Shown here: positions 9,401-18,230 of the stretch, one piece after another
How positions within the stretch are numbered: the first letter of the stretch is position 1
Layout: each line of letters starts with the position of its first letter
Assembly: GCA_026002815.1 (NCBI GenBank)
Contig: BPGB01000003.1
Location: forward strand, 1-64,000
DNA length: 64,000 bases
From: Candidatus Woesearchaeota archaeon
Lineage (GTDB): Archaea > Nanobdellota > Nanobdellia > Woesearchaeales > UBA9642
Reading direction: 5' to 3'
Program-made: the position numbers and the translations under genes
Notes under the pieces: model-generated
Database searches by the model: none
Told to the model about the DNA's origin: nothing
What the model saw: the letters and a program-made list of their open reading frames with translations, nothing else

Positions 9401-10965
9401 TTTGACATCCTTCCTGCTCTATCAAACGCGTTTGCTTTAACAGTGTATATTTCCCCATCTTCTAACTGTGCTTCAAAGGTTATGCTATTATCGTTTGTTT
9501 GAGTCCAGGGTCTTATTACTATGTTCCCATTCCAAATACTATAATTGAGATAATCTATGCCTGTCCCTTCATCCGTTGCATTCATTATGAAATTTATTTC
9601 ACTTAAACTACATGTTTCTGAATGCATTATTAGATTCATAACTGGATCAACATCATCTACAGTAACACTGAAATTTGAATACTTAACTTCATCAGCAATA
9701 CAATAAACTGATATATTATTCTCTCCAAGATTCAAAGAAATTTGAAGTGTGTAATTTCTTGGATTATTTTGATTCATTTGAAGCCAAGATGTTCCCCTAT
9801 CAAGACTTAAGTAACAACCTATTGTTTGAAGATTTGTCTTTATCTCATAAAGTATGTTTCTTTGATCTACAAATGAGGGGGTTACTTGAGTTATTAATAA
9901 TGTAGAATTTATGTGAACAATAACAGTTAAACTGGCATTTACTGTCCTATTAGCCCTATCGTTACATGTAATATTATACCTAAAAGGGTTTATCATGTTA
10001 TTATTAAATACCCTGTAAGAAATGTTCATTTGATGTGTTTCATTATAATCCCAGTAGTTAGTTGGATCTGCATTTTCGAAGTATTCATCTATTATCCCAT
10101 TTTCAAAATTAGCATTTCCCCCATAAATACGACAAACAGTTGGTTCGTTAGTATTAACAGTAACTGTTGTTCTTTTTGCGTTTACATCAACAACCGGATT
10201 AGGATCTGCGGACAAATTAGTGATTATTGGTGGTTGAGTATCATATCCTACCATAAAACTAGTACTTCCATAATTTCTTTCATCACTTAAATTTGCTCCT
10301 GGAATATCGCTTCTACATATAACATATAATGGCCTATCTATTATAGGCGCAGCATAATTTACAATCTTATGTATTGTTCTACTTCCTGTTTCATCAAATA
10401 GGTATCCATTTTCACTATTATACCTGCATATTTGATCGCAATTCTCAGGGAGTATTGTCATATACTTACAAGTTGCTTGGAATTGTGATCCTACTGTTAT
10501 ATTAAATCGCGGAGTTTTTCCTATTGCTGGCTTTGGGCTTATAAGCCATACTTTCATTCCACCATGATCTATGGTAAATTCCTTTGTAGCAGTAACTTGA
10601 TTGTCATCTGAATCCTTTGCGAGTACAAAGAACACATAGTCTCCATTATCAATATAATCTATAGTGAAGTTATAATGACTTAATCCTACTAATGTTGAAG
10701 ATAACGGATAAACTGGCCAAGAAGCACCATTAATATCTGTCAGGTTATAATATAGGATATCTACAGGAATTTCATAATAATCTACTTGTATTATCGGTCT
10801 ACTAGTATTATAAACTTCAGACATAACATTGCTCGATAATATTAAAGAAATAATAAACAATAAAAAAATATACAATAATCTAATTCTAAGTATTCTCCTA
10901 ATTTGAACTATTCTAATAAGCAGTACATCACTCACACTCTTTTTTTTACTCATTTTATTGAACAT
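3472..10965 (-). CDS. Giant cysteine-rich modular surface receptor-like protein
   Basis: This 2497-residue protein has: a cytoplasmic start and signal/anchor helix (about 28-45, LLYIFLLFIISLILSS); Ig-like or bacterial-adhesin-like beta domains to about residue 630 (for example TQPPIITNLSADPNP); about 24 cysteine-rich modules of the CGDGI..EQCDGS type (about 634-2060), which resemble the DUF4215/Myxococcus cysteine-rich repeat; two modules with GGSCPPC; a transmembrane helix near 2162-2185 (IILIILGSILILGGSGYVIY); and a charged, helical cytoplasmic tail of about 310 residues. A large ectodomain, one TM and a long inner tail suggest adhesion or signal sensing, but that is inference. Modules fall into a four-type super-repeat, and codon usage changes sharply over modules 9-16. 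Separate promoter regions flank it. Confidence 0.8.
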   Translation of the reverse strand: MFNKMSKKKSVSDVLLIRIVQIRRILRIRLLYIFLLFIISLILSSNVMSEVYNTSRPIIQVDYYEIPVDILYYNLTDINGASWPVYPLSSTLVGLSHYNFTIDYIDNGDYVFFVLAKDSDDNQVTATKEFTIDHGGMKVWLISPKPAIGKTPRFNITVGSQFQATCKYMTILPENCDQICRYNSENGYLFDETGSRTIHKIVNYAAPIIDRPLYVICRSDIPGANLSDERNYGSTSFMVGYDTQPPIITNLSADPNPVVDVNAKRTTVTVNTNEPTVCRIYGGNANFENGIIDEYFENADPTNYWDYNETHQMNISYRVFNNNMINPFRYNITCNDRANRTVNASLTVIVHINSTLLITQVTPSFVDQRNILYEIKTNLQTIGCYLSLDRGTSWLQMNQNNPRNYTLQISLNLGENNISVYCIADEVKYSNFSVTVDDVDPVMNLIMHSETCSLSEINFIMNATDEGTGIDYLNYSIWNGNIVIRPWTQTNDNSITFEAQLEDGEIYTVKANAFDRAGRMSNTDEKNIIAHGPGSIACDLIAPTLNVSYVGNVYQKNVTVTCTDNPGGSGCKDYFDYQKITSGSCNSTSYNERGYYSQLPLIITEDTILCIKGYDLAENFRYINISVPVQTISCGNNIAEPGLFNNDPEQCDGTDLRGFTCYDFTFNGGILGCTPPDGTSNECKWDTSNCQIGNRGYCGDNVTNNYYKEQCDGSNPITGDWGDIRDCTDFGFTGGTLSCNPPSAPDGERCMFNTSGCYKNPSNPTPNCDGFGGSFLTLLDPTEQCEPYLFENNGVPNLSCSSFDSFYSGELKCTNSCVIDISNCSGPPPEPFCGDGIIGPGEKCDPPGSTVDCDELDDGAYTGGTLVCGNNCQWVNFVCTLVPECGNNIREGLEECDGPDLGNVKCTDIRRYIGGNLSCFPKEHPDRCTFNKINCDLGFGYCGDGIINNFLEQCDGDSWGRISKQPNEGCRQFGFAGGTLRCYPPFSDHQCMFDTSGCIDNSPLNRCGDGILQSGEQCELDRPFNLSCNNFDSYNNGTLRCDYNTCFFDISDCKITEAVCGNGIIELNETCDLNNFGDLDDCSEIRPTLTGPLYCNPPGSPEECRIDITKCDSVNNGTGNYTGNDTGICGNGIIDFLNNEVCDGSNLGGMTCDRFYQFVGGELRCFPPTAGDLACTFDKSRCDEGFGYCGDNITNDFPNEQCDGSDPISGDWGRIRTCSDINPSFVGGTLRCDNCRFDTSLCDDGIVSLQVCGDGVVQSGEQCDPVVASTLSCSSFDNFDSGTLSCSSDCNILLNDCRQESNPCGNGQIEPGERCDGSNLGGSALCAVREPGIYIGGTLSCNPPGSDNECMLNYDSCIYNSSLGNGECGDGAVNASGEECDGSDFRGATCADIGGFVGGTLRCNPPDSAGRCTFNTSNCDIGHGYCGDGIVNNLFFEQCDGSDWGRISKQPNEGCRQLGFSGGTLRCNPPYSPNQCLFDTSSCTGIPGGYCGDRILNPGEQCELDRPIVGNCTLFDHFIGGFLGCNYDSCTLDISDCMPPTLEICGDGYISGDEDCDGSNLGGFQCTDFVGLVGGTLKCNPPSAGNLSCKFNFSSCIIGSYEEFCGDGLLNNFPNEQCDMGTNSLTCLDFNFTGGILTCDSNCSFNTTLCTSPYSTGYCGDGHLNPSLNEQCEPNIPLDLTCYDLGFAGGELSCNPPGSASPCRINVSSCIEAVNEGRCGDGYILSSNESCDSNNLGGADCTLFDDFAGGLLQCDDLCYWDTSNCNTGKGYCGDGIINNPYNEQCDGSDWGRISKEPNEGCRQFGFTGGTLSCNPPNSSERCTFDTSQCITPIPYGVCGDTVINKGEQCERGKSLNVNCTDFDRYIGGNISCDYSTCNIDLSKCILPVESVCGDGFITGTEDCDGLFFGGITLCSQIDDEFISGSLKCFPPGHRRECQFDFSNCEFIDLDSTCGNGIVESYEECDGESSIFTCEDYSLISGTLMCNNCSVNTSSCIGGAMTFNQSCNNSILEQGEECDGIVNVSEMFEQSFIELYSCQNGMTCSDACTIECLSQVLYTCNNSIKDGDETGLNCGGSCPPCDDGEACNNDSDCKSRSCVEGLCAVDSCNNGNLDNDETAVDCGGSCPPCSDGSTCISDNDCQSGKCVDGVCMESQVLDEKKKPSTAGIILIILGSILILGGSGYVIYEEYFDKKRVSSKNMQGTPVMPSQQQRPQQPLMSIDPKVLELQRRKREERRQQEQEKRKSLLEGFEKESKIKKEDEIETLKERKVNKELLKDSGYIDLAELKASSSTESKSKDVFEKLKKIGKVDYSNDVSSETSNVSESIIKDDSIDEKLQEKRLERSSESGLSESDKGNKSRKIPKIIKVKKKSSTFEKLEKISKSNISENSSQNVSNVQSERISNDTSQKISDLSGKKESIVKKIIDSENISQKQAMTLFSNLDKQKLTSDVFKEIIKDLVDSGKLSKENVSSVLFEYIDKGVLSKAEVAQILSELKML
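4515..9066 (-). repeat. Array of about 26 cysteine-rich modules, with four-module periodicity
   Basis: Coding repeats of about 50-65 residues each begin CGD/CGN and contain E-x-C-D, GGTLxC(NPP) and a final D-x-S-x-C. They cycle through four types: A ends in C-D-x-G-x-G-Y; B has EQCDGSDWGRISK and GCRQFGF; C has GEQCELDRP and ends DISDC; D has CGNGIIE or CGDGYIS. The ABCD order occurs at modules 1-4, 5-8, 9-12, 13-16 and 19-22. The B-type tryptophan-glycine codons lie near 8805, 8090, 7330, 6632 and 5595, i.e. about 700-760 bases apart, except for the last gap (about 1040), which contains two extra modules. Confidence 0.8.
6178..7577 (-). other. Block of deviant codon usage inside the giant gene
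   Basis: Over modules 9-16 of the giant protein the coding strand switches to T-ending codons (GGT GGT ACT TTG AGG TGT), whereas modules on either side encode the same residues mainly with GGA, ACA, TTA, AGT and TGC. The protein motif does not change. The left edge lies in the codons for the end of module 16 and the right edge at the first codons of module 9, so the block coincides with two whole ABCD super-repeats. This suggests that the segment came in as a unit from a differently biased source. Confidence 0.65.
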
Positions 10966-11222
10966 GTTATTTCTAACGTAATCGATTTTTTATCAAATTT
11001 TTTATTATTATACTTTTTTTATTATCGTATTACTAAAATTCTTTAATAAATATAATAAAAAATAATTATAGTAAATATAATTATAACTTCATATAATTAT
11101 AACTTTATCGGGATGATTAAAATAAAGGATATTCTAATGGATATTCTAAACTGATAAATTTAATGTTATTGATTTATATTCGTTGTAGCATTCTATTATT
11201 TGATTAATTTCTTGTTATTTGA

Positions 11223-14200
11223 CTAATTTTCTATTATAGTTATCTGTGGTGGAAGGAATTCTTTATTCCTTAATTTTAATCTAATACATTTCTGACTCTC
11301 AGCATTAGATCCTTTATCTATGCTATAATAGCAAAACTCGGGGTTAGGACCATATTGTAAGTTACTTTGACCCCCTGGACCATAATCAAAGACAATTTGC
11401 GGGTATTCTGTAAGTGATAAGTTATATTCTCTAATTACACAATTACCCTGAACATCCCTTATGCAGTAGTATGTTTTGTTTTGACCAAATGACATCACAT
11501 AGCCATTATCATCTAAAACAGGAGTATAATCATCATTTTGCAAGTATAAATGAAGTTGTTCTCTTGATTCATTATTTGTAAAATTCTTTAAACCTCCAGG
11601 AGAATCAGGGTCTGGATCGTATAGTAATCTTGTTATTGGCGGTAAATCATCAATCGAGAACCTTATTAGATCAGCTGAATCTCCAACTACTATTTTGTTT
11701 TGATTATTTATTGTTAAATTACACGCAGTATAAAACTTATAAACTCCTGAAGGTATTTCTCCTTCTTGTAATTCTTCAGCAAAAATAACACTCATTGGAG
11801 AATAATGCAAATAATCGCCCTCCCCAAGTTGTATTTTGTTATAAGTTCCTTCCATTAAGGAATATTCCGAAGTTCTTCTGCTGTATTTGCAAACACCATT
11901 AGCAGTAGTATGTATGCTTATATTGTTCGGCAGGGAATCATTTCTGAATATTCCATCTTCTGGGAAAGGACTGTTTATTGTTAAGTCACCATCAACTCTT
12001 ATTATTCCTGTCCTTTCATAATAGTTTTCAACATCATCAAAGCATTTTAAATTATACTCATATCTGTCAGGCCATAATTTAATATATGCTGTTGATAAAC
12101 TTCCGCCAATATTATTTATAATATTGTTCGGATCACCATTTGGTGAAGGTATATTTTTATCCTCATAATTCTCAGTCCATAAAGTCTTATTAACTAAAGG
12201 AGTCATATTATAATAACAAGTTACAGGCAGACTTGTTTCTTGAACGAGAGTTATATTCACAAAAACATCTGTTGCCCATTCTCCCCAATCGAAATTTCCC
12301 TGATAAGATCTTAAACTAGTAGATAATAATACATAAGGTGAATCTATATCTAGCATAAAACTAAAATTTTTCACACTTTCAAGATTTTTAGCTGCATCTT
12401 CAGCAAAATAGAAGAAGTATAGAACCTGACCTGTTTGCTGTAATCCATCAGGTATTTCGGATAGAACATTTATAATTTTATTATATTCAGGATCAACACT
12501 ATTCACTCTTAATATTTTTTTAGGATACTTAAATGAATCGCTTATTGAATAATATAACCAAGTTTTTGTTCTATTATTAGTGTTAATGTCAGAATAATTA
12601 TCTCCTAATTGCCATATATCTTCCACGTTCAAGCTTTCTTTTAAAGACATTACTCTGCCATACTTCTGTCTTGGATAAATAATAGTTAATGGGGGAGTTA
12701 TATCTCTCTCACACAAGAGTCTCTTGTTATTATCTAAAATTCTGCAATCAATTCCAACTTGACCTATTGTTTGTGAAAGATTATCTGCATTCCTAAAACA
12801 AGTTGTTCCATTCCATTCACACCTTTTTATTCCAAGCAAATCACTACTTTCAGTAATTACATTATTTGATCCTCCGATTTTAGTAAAAGTTGTTCCTGAT
12901 TGACTCCATAGGGTATCGACAACAACATTACGGCCCCCTGAACAATCTTCCTCGTTTTCATAATCGCTGCATTTTACAGAATAACCATCTATGCATGTTC
13001 CTGTTGATTTCTTGAAATAACAATAACCATATAACGAACAAGTATCTTCAGTACAATTACCATATATTCTGTTATACAATGGATCTCCACATAATGAACA
13101 ATTCTGTACAGCTATTCCCTGATCAACATATTCTTTCTTAGGCCTGCACACTCCTTTATTGAATATTTTATTATATTCAACCCATTCGCAAATATTATTA
13201 TTTGATGCAATGTTGAATTTTCCACAATAATCTGATTCGCATGAAAGTTTTGACTTATAATCATAACATGTTGTTACATTCACACAACTATATATCTTAT
13301 CAACAGTAGTATAAGAATAGTCTAAAAAGCAACCAGCAAACTCTTCATTTCCACCAACAATCTTTTTTGCTTTTCTCTGAGACAATGTAGGGCACTCTAT
13401 TTTTCCATTTCCGTCTAACAAGAAAATATCAATACCTTGATAACCGAATATTCCAAAGAGACCATTACATCTATCACAATCATTAACATACAGGCAACTT
13501 GCTATCCCGTTTTGTATTCCACAATATTGATCAGGGTCACAGTTGGATATTATTGTTAAAAAATTATTCTCATCACATCCTACTACTGCTTGCTGATAAT
13601 TGTCGCACCACTGTTGAGGATGCTCTTTTAAGCAAACATCGTCACCCAATTCAATACAACTTATAGACGAATTTAATTCTTGACCTAATAATGTATTATT
13701 AAATTTTGTTCTCAGGTAAAAACAATATGTATGTCTCGCTCTTAATTGAAACTGTGTCGTATTTAAGACCACATAATTATTTGTATTCTTTGATAATGCT
13801 CCGCTAACATTTATGAAATTACAATTGCCTGTTGTATTATCGCAACCATAAACAGTATATTTATCAACATAATTAGCACAGTCCTGAGGCAAACTCCAAG
13901 AAACATTTATTTTTCTCTGACTTAAAACAGGTCTTACTGTGACTGATTCTGGATATGTTGGATTATTAATATTACAATCTGTCGGTTGTATTGGTGTTTT
14001 ACAAGTACAATCAGAATTACACCAATCATACGTTCTCCTTCCCTCAGGACAATTGCTACTACCGCTGTACGGAGGTGTGCTTAAAAAGTCGCATTCCTCA
14101 CCAGGTTCTAATATGCCATTACCACATTGACTTCCTGCTAAAACACAGTCCATACGAAGATTTGGTGTCGGTCCGACTTCACAATTGTTTACAATTATTG

Positions 14201-15014
14201 GATCACACGTTCTTGTCCTTTGAGTATATCCAGCTGGACAAGGCTCTGTTGGATCAGGATTATTTGGATTAGAAAAAGGAGGATTCCAAGCAGTACAACT
14301 CCATTCACATAATTGAACCTGACAAGCTAAATCATAATCAGTATATTGATCTACTTCGCATACATCAGGATTTATGGCAGTACATACTCTATTCTGAAGA
14401 CCATTAACACAAGGTGTATATTCACATTGATATTGACAGCAATCTAATGTTATATTTTTCTCGGTGTTTTGAACAAAAGGACTTATGGTTACTGTTGCAA
14501 TACATTGATCTTTTTTTGCATTTATGGTTAAAGTATTTCCTGATAATACTGAATCAAAAATATAATAGCCATTGCTTGAGGTATTAGTACTTATTCCACC
14601 TCTGTCGAGAAGAGTTACTGTGGCATTTGAAACAAAATGTGTTGCATTCTTCACATAACCTCTTAACGTAAAACTTTGAGATTGAAGATTGGTACAAAAA
14701 GAATTACATTCATTATAAGTATTTGGCAATGAATAAAATGCTCCTCCTGTATTTTGACAGGAGATATTCAATAGTAAGGAACCGCCAATAACTCCTGCCG
14801 TTGTAATACAGCAACAACCAGGAGTACATTGTGAAGATTCTATTTCAGAACAATTTTGGGAAAAGAATGTACCATCACAACCCTGATTATTGCTTGCATA
14901 ACTGCAAGGAGGAGTAATTGAAGGATTTACACAACATCCTGCATAGGAAAAATTTATACTGAGAAATAAAGATATTAATATAAATACACTTAAAATAAAG
15001 TTTTTTAATTTCAT
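11223..15014 (-). CDS. Large secreted cysteine-rich protein
   Basis: About 1263 residues. A clear signal peptide (MKLKNFILSVFILISLFLSI, cleavage likely after FSYA) starts at the ATG at 15014; an in-frame GTG at 15026 is less likely because GGTGGG then serves as the binding site for the ATG. The order of parts is: a cysteine-rich head (GCCVNPS, PGCCCITT); a carboxypeptidase-regulatory-like beta domain (LRGYVKNATHFVSNATVTLL) at about 120-195; a single CGNGILEPGEECD module like those of the giant neighbour; a fibronectin III-like domain at about 350-455; a cysteine-rich middle; and several Ig-like beta stretches to the end. There is no C-terminal membrane helix, so it is probably released or held by partners. 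It shares the module type and strand with the 2497-residue protein, suggesting a joint surface assembly. Confidence 0.75.
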   Translation of the reverse strand: MKLKNFILSVFILISLFLSINFSYAGCCVNPSITPPCSYASNNQGCDGTFFSQNCSEIESSQCTPGCCCITTAGVIGGSLLLNISCQNTGGAFYSLPNTYNECNSFCTNLQSQSFTLRGYVKNATHFVSNATVTLLDRGGISTNTSSNGYYIFDSVLSGNTLTINAKKDQCIATVTISPFVQNTEKNITLDCCQYQCEYTPCVNGLQNRVCTAINPDVCEVDQYTDYDLACQVQLCEWSCTAWNPPFSNPNNPDPTEPCPAGYTQRTRTCDPIIVNNCEVGPTPNLRMDCVLAGSQCGNGILEPGEECDFLSTPPYSGSSNCPEGRRTYDWCNSDCTCKTPIQPTDCNINNPTYPESVTVRPVLSQRKINVSWSLPQDCANYVDKYTVYGCDNTTGNCNFINVSGALSKNTNNYVVLNTTQFQLRARHTYCFYLRTKFNNTLLGQELNSSISCIELGDDVCLKEHPQQWCDNYQQAVVGCDENNFLTIISNCDPDQYCGIQNGIASCLYVNDCDRCNGLFGIFGYQGIDIFLLDGNGKIECPTLSQRKAKKIVGGNEEFAGCFLDYSYTTVDKIYSCVNVTTCYDYKSKLSCESDYCGKFNIASNNNICEWVEYNKIFNKGVCRPKKEYVDQGIAVQNCSLCGDPLYNRIYGNCTEDTCSLYGYCYFKKSTGTCIDGYSVKCSDYENEEDCSGGRNVVVDTLWSQSGTTFTKIGGSNNVITESSDLLGIKRCEWNGTTCFRNADNLSQTIGQVGIDCRILDNNKRLLCERDITPPLTIIYPRQKYGRVMSLKESLNVEDIWQLGDNYSDINTNNRTKTWLYYSISDSFKYPKKILRVNSVDPEYNKIINVLSEIPDGLQQTGQVLYFFYFAEDAAKNLESVKNFSFMLDIDSPYVLLSTSLRSYQGNFDWGEWATDVFVNITLVQETSLPVTCYYNMTPLVNKTLWTENYEDKNIPSPNGDPNNIINNIGGSLSTAYIKLWPDRYEYNLKCFDDVENYYERTGIIRVDGDLTINSPFPEDGIFRNDSLPNNISIHTTANGVCKYSRRTSEYSLMEGTYNKIQLGEGDYLHYSPMSVIFAEELQEGEIPSGVYKFYTACNLTINNQNKIVVGDSADLIRFSIDDLPPITRLLYDPDPDSPGGLKNFTNNESREQLHLYLQNDDYTPVLDDNGYVMSFGQNKTYYCIRDVQGNCVIREYNLSLTEYPQIVFDYGPGGQSNLQYGPNPEFCYYSIDKGSNAESQKCIRLKLRNKEFLPPQITIIEN

Positions 15015-15110
15015 TCCTCTACCCACCTATGTATATAACCTATGTATATAACGCTATATAACTCCAAATTTGTATTTAAATATGTTTTGTTTTTTAAGTT
15101 AAAAAATACT

Positions 15111-18100
15111 CTATGTTTCTGATTGGAGATCCTCTAATATAATACACGAACCAGAAACACATGAATAACCTAATGCACATTGATCATCAGATACGCATGA
15201 GCTAAAACAAGCATCCATTATAGTATTATACTTGTAATTTCCACAATTTAAATATGCACAATTATTTCTGCATGCCTCATTTCCATCATCATTAATTATG
15301 CTTTTTGCTTGTTTCCCATCGCATCGAATGTCAGGAGCGGTGCATCCGATTCTTCCTGAACCTGAGACTCTACAAATATTAGGCACCTTATCTACTAAAC
15401 CGCAACTAAGGCAAGAATCTTCATATAAAGAATTACCTCCCTGACAACTTATTAAATTATTAGGTAAATTCTGTGAATAAGATGAATAAGATAATCCGTT
15501 ACAAAAAACACTACCACCTCCTCCACAAGTGCTGTCACACTTACAACTGGAAATATCAATCCTAGAACATTTTCCTTGACTACATAAACCCTCACATTTA
15601 TATCTTTTGACTGGACTTTCAAAACCAGAATATGGATTTGATGGATTGGCACACTGTGGTTGTGAAGTACATTTTCCATCTGGTGCTTTGTTACTACGTG
15701 TTAGAATTCCTGCCAAGCTTTCAAAGGACTGAGACGCACTATAGTTTATACAACCAGTTGGAATAACTGTATTACTTCCAATAATATAAATCATTGGAGG
15801 ACCTGAACATCTTTCATCGCTAAAAGCGGGATTTGGATTATAGTTATCGTCATTACATGAAAAAAGTACAGTTCTATACTCTGTTGCAGTTCCATTGCAT
15901 ATGTTTCCTCTTGTTCCGTCGCAATTTCTAACAAATGTTCTATTAAAAATATCGTTTTGAGCATTCCAAATATTACTCATTCCTTGATAGATTATATTTT
16001 TAGGTTGAGGTGGCGGAGATGGTTGCCTGGTCCAAAAATCAAAAAACGATTTATTTATTCCATAATCAGTGTATAAATAACATACTGAATTGCTCGATGA
16101 GATACTTGGAGAATAAAAATCACCTGAACAACAAGAATGGTTTGAAAAATAAGGATTACTTATATTGTAAGGATATGCGGGACTATTATTTCTATAAGGT
16201 ATACATACTTTTACATCAACTTCAAAAACATCATAATCAGACAGCCCCATAAATGTGTTGACTGTTAAAGTAATGTTCCTCTTACCAATCTTATTAAATA
16301 CAAATCTTTTTATTTCAAGTATGTCTTCTGAATTATTTAAATCAAGAGGCAAAAACAATGACTTATTCCTCTCAGAAACTATATCTACTCTTTTACCAAA
16401 TTCATTCATACTATCATTCCATAAAAAATATGAGAAGGTATTACTAATAGGTTCCATCTGACTTAAACCTACTAAGGAATTGCTTCCATTCAGTATATAA
16501 GGATCTTCTATAGATGCAATGTTTTGAGGCACTCCGGGATAAGTATTATTTCCTGTTATGTTTGCTTTTGGACTATCGAAAACAAATATTTTAACAAGTT
16601 GCCAATCTTCTAAGCCCTGTCTTCCTGACTCCTTAACTGAGACATTTAATAGATGGTATCCTTTATCATATTCTTCGGGCGTATACTCTGCATCTTTGCC
16701 TGTTGTCAAATATAATATGCTTCTTGTGAAATTTTTCGGTTTACTTGTTAAATTCTTTATAGAACAATTCTCTTTTATGTATTCAAAAACAAGAGTCTGA
16801 CCACCAGCACCAGTACATTTGTCATCTGAAGTGTTAAAATATTCATCATAATCTTCCTTCCAAGAACCATAAGAATATATTAATAAGTCATCATCAGGAT
16901 CGTATCCTTGAGGATAAATTGAGAATGAAGAGTTATATGATACGACAATATCTACACCTAAATTTCCAGAATAATTCGTTATATAATCTAATGCAGGCGC
17001 CCTGTTTTTTATTACAAATTGAAATATTAATGGGCGACCATTTATTTTTGAGGAGTTGTCTATTATTTTTATTAAATCATTATGATTAGAATCAATACTT
17101 TTATTTATACTTATTATGTATCCCCTATAAAGCATGGCTAATCGACTTAACAGCTGAGTATCTTCAACAGAAGTAAACTCTGTAAATTTAAATCCTGCTT
17201 CCTGAACATCTGCTACTAACGATAAATAAGAATAATCGTATAATTCTTTGAAACGTATATTTTTTGTTACTGAAAAATCATAGAATGTTTTTATAGGCAT
17301 TCTTCCTCTAATAACCACCAAGAAAGGATATTCGACTCGTACATTAAAATTATTTTCACCAAAAGTAATTATTGCTTTAGGTCTGCCTGATTGTGTTATA
17401 TTGCTTGAAGTTTTACTTAACACTTCATTGAAATTTATACATTTATCCATCTCTTCCGCTATGAAACGTTCCATTTCTTCCTGAATGCTTGTTAAATTTT
17501 TATTACTATAAGTGCCTTGTTCGCAAGTTTGCATACCTATATACGTACGAGTTGCGCCAAGCCTGTTTGTACCATTCCAATTACATAATTTTGGAAATTG
17601 ATTTCTTCCAAAAAAACCTGAATTAAAATCAAAAGCATCTCCTGAATACTTGCAAGAATTTGGTCCGTTGTATATGTTTTTTAAAAAATATGATGGATAA
17701 ATAAACACATTAGGATAAGGATATTCCCAGGGAGAATTATAAACTATTGAACAATTATTATTTGGAACTACTGCTATTGAAACATTTACAGTTCTATTGT
17801 ATTCTGGAACATATACTGTTAAATAATCTTTTCCATAGGTTTTGTTTGTAAAATTAAATAATCCTCCTTGTAATGATGCCCTTATTACAGCTTCACTTGC
17901 TACCGAATCTATACAATTAGTAACGTAAATGTTTAAAGAATTCTGATTTATATAATCTTGAATCTGCTGTTTCGCAAGCAAGATACTTTTTTCTTTATCA
18001 AACTTTATTTTTACAAAAAAAAGAAACATAAAACTAAACAATATAACTAATGCGAGAACTACAAAAACAGTTATTTGACCATTACGGCCCCGACAAACAA

Positions 18101-18128
18101 ACCCACCCCTTTTTCTACTAAACACCAT
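15111..18128 (-). CDS. Pilin-like anchored large surface protein (GQITVF family)
   Basis: A 1005-residue protein that starts with a basic stretch, GRNGQITVF, and a hydrophobic helix (about 19-42). The G-Q-I-T-V-F start is shared by large conserved surface proteins of DPANN-type genomes and resembles a class III signal. The body contains a PKD/cadherin-like segment (QGYDPDDDLLIYSYG, near 400) and ends in a cysteine-rich region from about 700, including EGLCSQGKCSR, CDSTCGGGG and SDDQCALGYSC. A TATA-like box about 25 bases before the ATG implies a leaderless message. It is the first gene, in transcription order, of the minus-strand surface block. Function unknown; anchored extracellular scaffold or adhesin is a reasonable guess. 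Confidence 0.75.
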   Translation of the reverse strand: MVFSRKRGGFVCRGRNGQITVFVVLALVILFSFMFLFFVKIKFDKEKSILLAKQQIQDYINQNSLNIYVTNCIDSVASEAVIRASLQGGLFNFTNKTYGKDYLTVYVPEYNRTVNVSIAVVPNNNCSIVYNSPWEYPYPNVFIYPSYFLKNIYNGPNSCKYSGDAFDFNSGFFGRNQFPKLCNWNGTNRLGATRTYIGMQTCEQGTYSNKNLTSIQEEMERFIAEEMDKCINFNEVLSKTSSNITQSGRPKAIITFGENNFNVRVEYPFLVVIRGRMPIKTFYDFSVTKNIRFKELYDYSYLSLVADVQEAGFKFTEFTSVEDTQLLSRLAMLYRGYIISINKSIDSNHNDLIKIIDNSSKINGRPLIFQFVIKNRAPALDYITNYSGNLGVDIVVSYNSSFSIYPQGYDPDDDLLIYSYGSWKEDYDEYFNTSDDKCTGAGGQTLVFEYIKENCSIKNLTSKPKNFTRSILYLTTGKDAEYTPEEYDKGYHLLNVSVKESGRQGLEDWQLVKIFVFDSPKANITGNNTYPGVPQNIASIEDPYILNGSNSLVGLSQMEPISNTFSYFLWNDSMNEFGKRVDIVSERNKSLFLPLDLNNSEDILEIKRFVFNKIGKRNITLTVNTFMGLSDYDVFEVDVKVCIPYRNNSPAYPYNISNPYFSNHSCCSGDFYSPSISSSNSVCYLYTDYGINKSFFDFWTRQPSPPPQPKNIIYQGMSNIWNAQNDIFNRTFVRNCDGTRGNICNGTATEYRTVLFSCNDDNYNPNPAFSDERCSGPPMIYIIGSNTVIPTGCINYSASQSFESLAGILTRSNKAPDGKCTSQPQCANPSNPYSGFESPVKRYKCEGLCSQGKCSRIDISSCKCDSTCGGGGSVFCNGLSYSSYSQNLPNNLISCQGGNSLYEDSCLSCGLVDKVPNICRVSGSGRIGCTAPDIRCDGKQAKSIINDDGNEACRNNCAYLNCGNYKYNTIMDACFSSCVSDDQCALGYSCVSGSCIILEDLQSET

Positions 18129-18150
18129 TTAAAAAACAAAAGAACCTAAA

Positions 18151-18158
18151 TATATAAA
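18151..18158 (-). promoter_or_regulatory. TATA-like box for the GQITVF protein gene
   Basis: The minus strand reads TTTATATA centred about 26 bases before the ATG at 18128, with no ribosome binding site between them. This is the expected arrangement for a leaderless archaeal gene. Confidence 0.5.
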
Positions 18159-18230
18159 TTTTATGTTGAATAGCAAAGGTATATTTAATAAAATAAAATA
18201 GTATAATAAAATAAAAAATAAAATAAAAGA